From contig CM073323.1 of assembly GCA_037043015.1 (NCBI GenBank), forward strand, positions 11,343,758 to 11,407,757: DNA of 64,000 nt, read 5' to 3'. Position numbers and translations under genes: made by a program. The notes beneath the pieces were generated by a model. That model was given only the letters and a program-made list of their open reading frames with translations. It did no database searches and had not been told where the DNA came from. The DNA comes from Bryum argenteum. Taxonomy: Eukaryota > Streptophyta > Bryopsida > Bryales > Bryaceae. Shown here one piece after another: positions 56,270-64,000 of the stretch (positions are counted from its first letter, which is position 1; each line of letters opens with the position of its first letter).

Positions 56270-56770
56270 GCTTGAATATACGGACTCAAGCAGTTACGGG
56301 TGGCCATCAGTACCAATTCCCCGAATTCCACAGCCTGGCCTAGAAAGAAAAAACAGAAGCAAAGCTTTGTAGCTCCCTATCATCGTTGCACGACTTCCCG
56401 ACTCTGAAACCAAAAGCGAGCGATTGATACATTGATTGGTAAAGAAGGAGCTGCTCACACATCTCTTGCCACCGGATGTGAGCAGCCTGTGGAATATAAA
56501 CAGCTTGTGACTAGCGTCCACGAGGAAAGCACGGTGAGATACGTCATAGTCCAAGTCCATGCAGACCAGTGCATCGGACAAAATGAAAAAGAGTCCAAAT
56601 ATTGACAAGAAAATGCTTTCCATCGTGCTTTATTCTTTGTCGATTCATCCGAAAGGATACTCGAGGAGTCTGCTTCCGTGGAAGAGTTGGAAACAGAACG
56701 AGTGCGAGTGGCACAAATTGCGAGTGGTACCACTTTCAGCAGGCTACTAGACTTTGAACAAGGGACTTAC

Positions 56771-57623
56771 CGGAAGTGCCATTCTTTCGCTGCTTGCACG
56801 TCGCCTTGCCTGTCCGAGAGTAGGCTGTCGGCGAGTTCGAGTCGAAGACCGGGGGGCCATCGTGACGCCATCGCCGATGATGGCTGACTCTGGCGAGTAC
56901 GCGAAATCCTCTGACCTCCCCTGTCCAACTGAAACCCCACTATGCAAGCAACCAGACTCACCAATAACCGGATTGCTCAAAAACCCTAATTCGTGAAAAG
57001 TAGAATCGCTGGTTTCATTTTCACCTGGAGTTCTGTCGACCGTGACGATCGCCATGGAGCGCCTCTGCTTCTCTATCCGGCCACCAGGATTCCTGAATAA
57101 ACTTGTTGATAGCGTCACTAAAGCCACCACCTTCGCCTTCTCTGCGTCAATCCGACCACCGCAGGAGCTCTGCGATATTTCTACGAAACAGAAATCAAAA
57201 GTTTCTTGGACCGGGAATTCGCGGCAAGACAACACCAGGTAGAAGAGGACGTGAGAGAAGATAACTGTCGTCCAAGAACCGTAAACACTCATCGATTATC
57301 GATTGTGGTTGATTCTGCTCATGTTCAAGCCAACGTTGCAATTCATTGCGGAAATCGTCCCCGCAGCTATCCCGTCGTTCACGAATCCAGTCTGCAACCA
57401 TCCTGCCGTTTTCGAGTCCGTTGCCCAACGGTCGAGCAAAAGTCACAAGAAACGGAACAGCTAAATATAAAACAACGGCTTTGACAGATGATCGAACAAA
57501 AGGCACCCGGCTTGCGAGCACCAAGCCAGGAAATCGAGAGTCCAACGACGCTCGCCAGCATCGGGCAGCAGCAAAACGAACTTTCTCACCAGCCGTAACC
57601 AGCGGTATACAAATCGTGACCAC
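56771..57623 (-). CDS. Possible 5' exons of the PiggyBac transposase transcript
   Basis: Two open blocks in the same strand can be joined in phase. Exon A is 57236-57623 (from MVTICIPLVTAG) and exon B is 56771-57180, ending CTTCCG then GTAAGT, which would splice to 56203 and give a protein of about 1111 aa. The A-B intron (57181-57235, CTG/GTGTTG to TTTCGTAG) is only 55 bp and less certain. An alternative start is MVADWIRERRDSCGDDFRNE within exon A. The translation is Arg/Ser-rich and matches no family that I recognise. It may be 5' UTR, an N-terminal transposase extension or a captured host fragment. Confidence 0.35.
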
Positions 57624-57786
57624 GACACAGCCGAATTGTTACCGCAGATTGGAGGACGTCGGAGAGGGTCCTTGCCCGACCAGTTTGACCCCAGCCGCGC
57701 AAGATTCCGTCCGACGAAGCCGGAGGTACAGTAGCTCGAACTTTCAGAACGTGCCCCAGGGGCACGCTTGGGCGTTTAAGGGTTAA

Positions 57787-58600
57787 GCAGCAATTACAAA
57801 AGAAATGTTCCAAGAAACGTTGCTAACCTCCCTTCTCTTGTGATAGTGAATACTTCAAGGTCATATTTTGAATCCAATAATAACCTATATAGAATAAGTC
57901 TTGGTTCATAAAACATAATAACCTATATAGAATTAAACTGAAGCTTTAAATATTAAAAGCTCAATATACATGTAAATTGATTTACAGTTGATGTCAAATA
58001 AAATATCCTCAAATACTCCCTTTTTAGGAAAAAATAGTATATTAAGAGTGGCTCATATTTTGGTATCCAAAATCATAAGAACTCCTATTTAGCCACCAAT
58101 TTTCCCCGGGTCCAGAAAGTAGACCCAAAAGTTCGATGGTCGTGGAGGAGTTGCATCTCCTTTATCCATCGTTGGATTCAAATTTTATTTTTTAAAATTG
58201 GAATCTAATTTAAGTCTAGTTCATGTTGTAGAAATCTTAATGTGGTTGGATATGATTTAAAGACATGGCATGGATAGGTTAAGAATTGGACGATTCTTTC
58301 TTCTTAAAATATGAGACAATTTTCACCATTTCAAGGCTATTATTTGAGTCAAATATATATTTTAGTGTATTTTTAAGTTCAAGAGTTTTTTTTGAGATGA
58401 TGGTGAACAACTTTCTTGTTGGTGAAATTTCAATTACAATTGGGTTGTTAATTGTATTTCCACTTCAAGATGAAAATAATAAATTTTCATAATTGTTTTT
58501 GAGCACAAAAATGATCTACTCTAACTGTACGACAAGATTGGACAGTTAAGATTACGTAAGTAGAGATAATAAATAGAAATTCATAAATAAAGTTATTTTA
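57787..58600. other. Repeat DNA flanking PiggyBac
   Basis: The first ~220 bp are the right half of the repeat interrupted by PiggyBac (CTCCCTTCTCTTGTGATAGTG...). The remainder (58100-58560) resembles family A interior. No gene is seen. Confidence 0.5.
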
Positions 58601-59086
58601 CCCCTAAAAATCCAGGAAAACTGATTTGGTTTTCTGAGATTTTGCGCAGCTCATTTTAAGAAGATAAATTGATGTTTTTGCTAAAGATTTTTATTGGGTG
58701 CTCCCCATACTGTAATGTACATGTGGTAAAATTTGCAAAGCCAAATCTAAATTTTAAAACCTTCATCTAGAAATTTTAGGTTTCAATTCTAGAACGGGCA
58801 ATTTAAATTTAGCTTTTTAAAAGTTTTTTAAAAAAAAATAAAAAATGTTCATTACCAAATTATAATTCAAACTTCAAAGTGTCCGAAGTCAAAAAATTTA
58901 CCAATTTTACAAGGGCAGCCTCCAAAACTTCCAAAAACAATCTTCACAATTTTTAATAATTTTACAATTTTTTCTTCAAAAATTGCCAAAATTTGGGATT
59001 TTGGATATTTTCAAAGATTTTTTTTTCAAAATTCATATACTCATAAAAGCACCTACTCACCGTCCAAATTTTTCTTAAACTTAATA

Positions 59087-59835
59087 GAAAGAAAGAAGAA
59101 CACCAAACCCTTACGAGTTGGCGTGAATATAGTGTCCGTTCGACCTACCCTTGATGGTATGCCCACAGGACATAACAACAGTGGTATAGGACTACTAACC
59201 CCTCTCAGGGTGGACACTCTATAACAAAGAACCGAGAACCAATAACTTGTAAAGTGGTTGTTTGGGGTGTATTCTGTTGTATAAAAGTGGAAGGTTGGTT
59301 TTGTTGGTCGTCACATTGTTGACATATCAGGTTGTTTGGAAAGGACATGGTTGTGTTATAGCGGTGGTCCGGGTTCGATTCTCGTTGATCTTGTTTGAGC
59401 ATCCTTACAATCATCCGGCGCTATCGAGCTAGAGGGGCAGGAAATTCCAACAGCCTGGGCCCCTATGTTGTGACAAGGTTACTATTATAAATAAAGGTCA
59501 TTATTTACCACTACTTTTTTGAGTATTTTCTTTATGGTGGTTGTGTGTTTGTTGGTAGTGGCTCTCCGCTTTCTATTTTTCTTTTGTGTAATATTATAGA
59601 CATGGCATGGTGTATAGCAATTGTGTTAATTTCTCTGAATGTATTTTTTATAAGTTTCTTTGGTATTTTGAGTTTGGTTTTTAGGATTTGCATAGAAGGC
59701 ATGTATATAGATGCTCTGGCACCTGATGTAATAACTATTAGTGGTTCAACTATCCAACCTTTGTTAGTAATATCGTTGATGAGAGGTTGATATTTATCTA
59801 TCTTTCTCTCAATGGTATCTGGCTTAAACTTAATA
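59087..59835. mobile_element. Nested insertion with 13-bp target duplication
   Basis: CTTAAACTTAATA occurs at 59074-59086 and 59823-59835, while copy 1 of family C has only one such site. A duplication of this length suggests a retroelement-like or other non-PiggyBac mechanism. Inside lies an open frame (59545-59790, +) resembling the one at 43066-43356. A GGGTTCGATTC motif near 59367 resembles a tRNA B-box. Confidence 0.6.
59545..59790 (+). CDS. Hydrophobic small ORF in a repeated element, copy 2
   Basis: It encodes about 81 hydrophobic residues, homologous over most of its length to the frame at 43066-43356 on the opposite strand; see that entry for the shared blocks. It ends at ISLMRG, where copy 1 continues GWYFFYLSLNG; a comparable sequence follows the stop here in another frame, so this copy is probably truncated. 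Confidence 0.3.
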   Translation: MFVGSGSPLSIFLLCNIIDMAWCIAIVLISLNVFFISFFGILSLVFRICIEGMYIDALAPDVITISGSTIQPLLVISLMRG

Positions 59836-60320
59836 CATCATATGTGGTGCTTGTTTTACTACATTGTTGTTTTTAGACCTTCTTTCATAAAATAATTTAC
59901 ATTAAGGTTTAAACGTGGAATAATTCTCAAAAATATTGCATGAGCTTACCCAAATTGATTACCTACATGAATTAAAATGAGGGAAAAAATGTTTGGAGTA
60001 ACAAATCATCAAGTTGCCCTTGGCACCATTTAGACAATGCCTCTCGGACAACGGCAAAAGAAAGTGTTGGACAAACTTTGATTGTTACGATCTCACAAAT
60101 GACAAACATCCAACGGTTGAAGTTTTGACTAGTCCTTTGTATACAAGTTAGTTACAAGATCTTACGGTTCGAAGTCTAAAACAAGAAATAAAAGTTTCTC
60201 CATTTCCCCATTTCCAAACAGAGGTGAAAATTGGTTATTGGTTATTGGGAAAATTGGTTATTGAGAAAATTAGTTTTTGGTTTTGGCAGGTGAGGAAACG
60301 CTTGGATTTTTAGGGGTTAA

Positions 60321-61490
60321 GAATTAATAATCTGTTCAATATGACCCCCTCAATCATGTAGTTTTTAGCACAAATCAATGCTTAGAAATGCTGGTATTCC
60401 TTTAACCTCAATTTTGTTAAAGTAGCGGTATTCCTTGTGCCATTTTGCCAAAGCCTTGATGTGCCACTTTGCCTCGTTCTAAGACGTGCCATTTTAGAGG
60501 CATATTATTGAACTACAGTTTACAAATTTATGTCTGTAAAAGGCACGTTTTTTATATCACGCACGTCCTCCATAATATCAAATCAATTCTATGATATCAC
60601 AAAAATTCCATAATATCATACTTTTGATGTTTTTTGACCTTTAAACGCGGTCAAAAAACAATATTTCCGAACGATCGTTCGAACACATTGTTGTTTTTGA
60701 ATGGTCGCTGAGAAGTATATTGTTCAAAGGGAAATATTTATGAATGGCCATTTAATAACTTTGTAAATAACATCACTTTTGTGAATACACCGCAGGTTAG
60801 ATTGCCAACGCAATTGCGCTAAAGTTTCAGTTTGGTTTGCATGAGACCGTCGAAGAATGTGTAGTTGAAGGTTTGGTTGCGACCGCAATCCACGTGCCCA
60901 AGTTTGATGGCCCGAGACTACCAGATTAACCATTAATTCCTAATGCAGACCTAACAATGTTATGTTTGGGGATTATTGGTCTTTTAGCTTCATTAGGTGT
61001 GTAGACTATGAATATGAATCCTCAAGCTCCTCATGACAATAACATTATTGAGACCTGGTTGTTGTTATCAACCATTCTTATTGACTATTCAACAACACAA
61101 GATTTTTGTGTTACCACATGATAAAGGATTCACAAATTTAGAGGTGATTGTGAATCTTATCAACATTGCCGCCTTTACTATCGCCATTAACTTCTTCAAT
61201 AGCGTGTTCTTTATCATTTATGGAATACCAACATTCCGTTTCGATAATCGGCCCACCATCACGTTGAAAGATAGAGTAGTTCCTACAACGTAAAAGTACG
61301 CATATAAAGGCCATTTCTAAACATGCCAAAGCTCTTGTATTTCTTTGCATGAAAAGTAAATTTTTATTAAGAATTTGCTTCTCTTACATTACATTTCAAG
61401 AACACCACATTCATGGTTATTTTGAGGTGGTGAGTGATGTGTATTTCTAGTAAGAAGTTGCTCCTGACCATCATGGAATTAGCAACATTT
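60321..61490. other. Repeat-rich spacer
   Basis: 60320-60780 repeats 51060-51600. The open frames at 60724-60933 (-) and 61138-61350 (-) have no recognisable motif. The rest is AT-rich. Confidence 0.4.
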
Positions 61491-61805
61491 TTCAAAAAAT
61501 AACCAATGTTAGCATATTGGTGCACTGTTATCTATGATCCTATATATTAGGGCTTGAAAATGTTGCTGGAGTAAGTTTTACGATGTTTCTTCACTTAAGC
61601 AACATTTACAAAAAAATGTTGCCATTAAGGTTGCAAACCTCCCTTCTCTTATGATAGTGAATACTTCAAGGTCACATTTTAAATCCAATAATAACCTATA
61701 TAGAATAAGTCTTGGTTCATAAAACATAATAACCTATATGGAATAAACCTATAACTTAAAATGTTAAGAGCTTTATATACTTGTAAATTGATTTACGGTT
61801 GATGT
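61490..61805. repeat. Uninterrupted paralogue of the PiggyBac insertion site
   Basis: The sequence matches 52980-53115 and then 57783-58010 without the 4.67-kb element. TTCTTCACTTAAGCAAC has a single TTAA at 61595-61598. It documents the pre-insertion state of the PiggyBac target. Confidence 0.85.
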
Positions 61806-62615
61806 CAATAGATTGCAAGATCATAATGTTTTAGTGCGCAAAACATGCAACAAAATACTATTGTTTTTAATTTTGAAGTGAAAAATAACACCAACATGTA
61901 CAATAAAAAAATCACCAGCTAGAAATTTGTTCATCTTCATCTCAAAGACTCTATTGTACCAGAAAATTCATAAAAATAAATATCTTAGCTCAAGTAGTAG
62001 CCTTGCAAAGGTGAAAAAACTAAAACCTTTTACAAAGGAAATATAGTCCAAAACTAAATTCTTTGCTGTCAAATCAATGCTTATCTTCAGTACATCATTG
62101 ATTGGTCAAGGTTCCTACTACTGAAACTAGACTATAATTTGATTCCATTCCAAATAATAAACTCAAAATTACAATGGATGAAGGAGATCTAGCTCCTCAA
62201 AAATCATCCACTTTTCACGTTTTCATCATAGATCATTGCCCCCATCCAATACCAAAGTTATCTAAACCAAAAATCTTCCAACTACAAAGTTGTTAGAATG
62301 CATCTAAAGATCACACTCATGAAAAAAATTTCATGATGAAAGACTATTCTAGATCTCACATAATTGACTTACACTAGCAAAAAATCCTGAATGTTTGAAA
62401 ACCAAAAACAAAAGCTACTTTCAATAAAATGCATGCCATATATTCATACTATATTGTGTAGGTTTGCAATTTTCACCACACAAACACGAATTGATCTGTG
62501 ACTCAACCTAAGTGATTTCATTCAAACGGAGTTCGATTGAAGAAATTATGGCTCTTCAAGATTTATGCCCTTCATCCAAAATGTTGTTTTTCGACATTAG
62601 GGACGTTTAGGGGTT
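61806..62615. mobile_element. Family A element, left-truncated copy
   Basis: It starts with AGATTGCAAGATCATAATG and follows the family A interior through to TTTTCGACATTAGGGACG and TTTAGGGG, the family right end. The TTAA has changed to TTGA. Non-coding. Confidence 0.5.
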
Positions 62616-63515
62616 GACCAACTTCTAATTTCTTAAGTATCCACTCAAGTATCTTCATTATTGTGATTTCAGAGCATCATATGTAAGTAATAACTATTCA
62701 AACACTTCTAAAACCACATCAAAAAGTTCACAAACTCTTAAAAAGATCCTTGACTTTGTGAGCTTTAACTTTTATGTGATTAAATCTTGAAGTAAATAAA
62801 CAATCCATTATTAACTACACTTTAAGTTTTCTATATCATCTTTCATAATAGTCTTCATTTAGAAAGAAATACCACATGACATTCAAATGTCTCATAATAA
62901 TATACTTAAAAAAAGTTATAGAATTGGATAATAATATACCACATACAATCAGTTGTTTACAAATGTCTTGAAGTCTCTAGCATTGTTACAACATAAGTAT
63001 TATCAACTATTGTTTGTATATCTAAAAATAAAAAGTTGTATAGGTAGAGCAACATCTTGGTACTTACTCCATCAATGTTTTTATTCCTACTTTATGAAAA
63101 TTATAAATAGCTATGTTACCTCATAGAGCAAGTATAGAGATATTGTTTACTTTTCACAATGATTGACACAAAAATGTTGAAAAACCCATGATATTGACAT
63201 AGATATGGACTCAAAATTTTAAAGTCGGATAAAAAATTTAAAAAAATACATAGCATGGATAGTAATTTAAACATGAAATTCTTCACTTTTGAAAAGTCAA
63301 TGGAAAGATCTCTCCACAAATTTTCAAAATCTAAACAACCACATTTAAATTTGATTGAAATAAATTAAAATAGATTGTTTGCACATTTGCCAAAGTTCAA
63401 AGTCACATTCCTTTCTTGTACTTCCAAGATTATAAAATGAGTTTAAATTGGGCTTATTGTACAGCTGGAGAGCACGGTCAAAGGGTCAGGAGTTTAAGGA
63501 TTAAGATAAAGCGAA
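62616..63515. other. AT-rich intergenic DNA
   Basis: No gene, repeat family or structured element is recognised here. Confidence 0.5.
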
Positions 63516-64000
63516 GTGATTGAATTAAGGGGATCTGTGTCCACGCGGGAATGGGTGCCCGCGGGCGGCCTGGTAGGAGTGGCAAGCCCCTTCACGAGCT
63601 GGAGTTCGAGGCGTGACTCGCCCAGCGCGCCCCTGCGCCCTCTTCTCACCTGCTTGCGTGCTCACCCTCTCCCGGACTGCTCGCTACTCCATTTGCACTC
63701 CTCGCACGCTTCTCAATTCCCTTCCATCGCACCGGCCTCGTCGGCCTCTTTCCAACGAGCTCCGGGACGCCCTCTGAGGCCATCTCTCCCAAAAGATCTA
63801 GATCCCAGGTTGCCACAGCCTGGCAATGTCCGGCCTGCGGTGATCTGCTCTCCCCTGGTGCGATGATCTGCCCCCTGTGCCACTCACTCTTGTAGCTTAA
63901 TCAAGTTTTCAGCCTGTGGCGATCTGATAGGTTTTCTTCAGTGTAGGTACGATTCGGCTGTGCATTTGAATTTGCATTGAGAGTACTTTACCGACATGCC
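63516..64000. other. GC-rich island at the window edge
   Basis: An abrupt rise in GC begins near 63530. An open frame at 63516-63866 (+) is Pro/Ser/Arg-rich with no recognised domain. It could be the 5' exon or leader of a gene beyond the window, or the end of a transposon. Undecidable from here. Confidence 0.3.

Larger units (their letters stand above)
53116..57782. mobile_element. Apparently autonomous PiggyBac element, 4.67 kb
   Basis: The left end CCCTTAAACGCCCAGG and the right end, read inward, CCCTTAAACGCCCAAG form 14-bp inverted repeats with one further match. The flanks are CTAA (53112-53115) and TTAA (57783-57786), i.e. a TTAA target duplication with one point change. Subterminal palindromes lie close to the ends: CGGGCAGCCCG on the left and GTGCCCCAGGGGCAC on the right. 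C-rich tracts occur at 53320-53395. The element encodes a transposase with all three catalytic Asp residues. The flanks match an unoccupied paralogous site at 61595-61598, which confirms the boundaries. Confidence 0.9.
58601..60316. mobile_element. TTAA-flanked element, family C, copy 2, with nested insertion
   Basis: The ends are CCCCTAAAAATCCAGG and, read inward, CCCCTAAAAATCCAAGCG; TTAA follows at 60317-60320. The left flank is TTTA, so one base has probably changed. The sequence matches 43780-44705 except for a ~750-bp insertion at 59087-59835. Confidence 0.7.

Noticed and set aside
59330-59400. tRNA gene suggested by GGGTTCGATTC
   Set aside because: Only a B-box-like motif and a 4-bp T stem are present; no acceptor or anticodon arm pairs. 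At most a SINE-like remnant.

Overview
The window comes from the nuclear genome of a land plant. The evidence is a P3A plasma-membrane proton pump, a plant-specific DCD-domain protein, an MS2-type fatty acyl reductase, an RWP-RK fragment and a plant-type 5S rRNA sequence. All genes carry GT-AG introns and sit in AT-rich, transposon-filled DNA. A seedless plant (bryophyte, lycophyte or fern) is my guess; it rests mainly on the PiggyBac content and is not proven. No bacterial, organellar-genome or viral gene set is seen.

Layout. 1-893 (-): 5' end of a plasma-membrane H+-ATPase, continuing off the left edge. 3788-8147 (-): complete 10-exon MS2-type fatty acyl-CoA/ACP reductase. 9500-20000: gene-free, repeat-rich. 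20142-23525 (+): complete 10-exon COG0523/CobW GTPase metallochaperone with an organelle-type leader. 23.5-31 kb: nested small DNA transposons. 31420-31960: GC-rich 21-bp minisatellite. 33218-35165 (-): complete 6-exon DUF300/TMEM184 (LAZ1-like) membrane protein. 39092-40436 (+): complete 4-exon DCD protein. 42.4-44.7 kb: foldback MITE and a TTAA-flanked element. 45518-48265 (+): complete 10-exon MAF1, the RNA polymerase III repressor. 52089-52416 (-): RWP-RK remnant. 53116-57782: PiggyBac element with an intact DDD transposase. 58-63.5 kb: more TTAA elements. 63.5-64 kb: unidentified GC-rich island.

Every complete gene model was spliced by hand. Each junction keeps phase, which is the main support for the coordinates: 811 aa (FAR), 487 aa (CobW), 404 aa (DUF300), 363 aa (DCD) and 227 aa (MAF1).

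The most interesting find is in MAF1. Intron 8 contains a nearly complete 5S rRNA sequence in the sense orientation, ending 38 nt before the 3' splice site. Intron 5 contains a sequence that folds by hand into a class-II tRNA with a Ser-UGA anticodon. Two RNA-polymerase-III-type sequences inside the gene for the Pol III repressor suggest a feedback circuit, comparable in logic to the 5S mimic in plant TFIIIA pre-mRNA. This is inference.

The second theme is a PiggyBac-rich landscape: an apparently intact autonomous element, deletion derivatives sharing its ends, several other TTAA-flanked families whose ends begin (C)CCCT, and a paralogous empty site for the autonomous copy within the same window.
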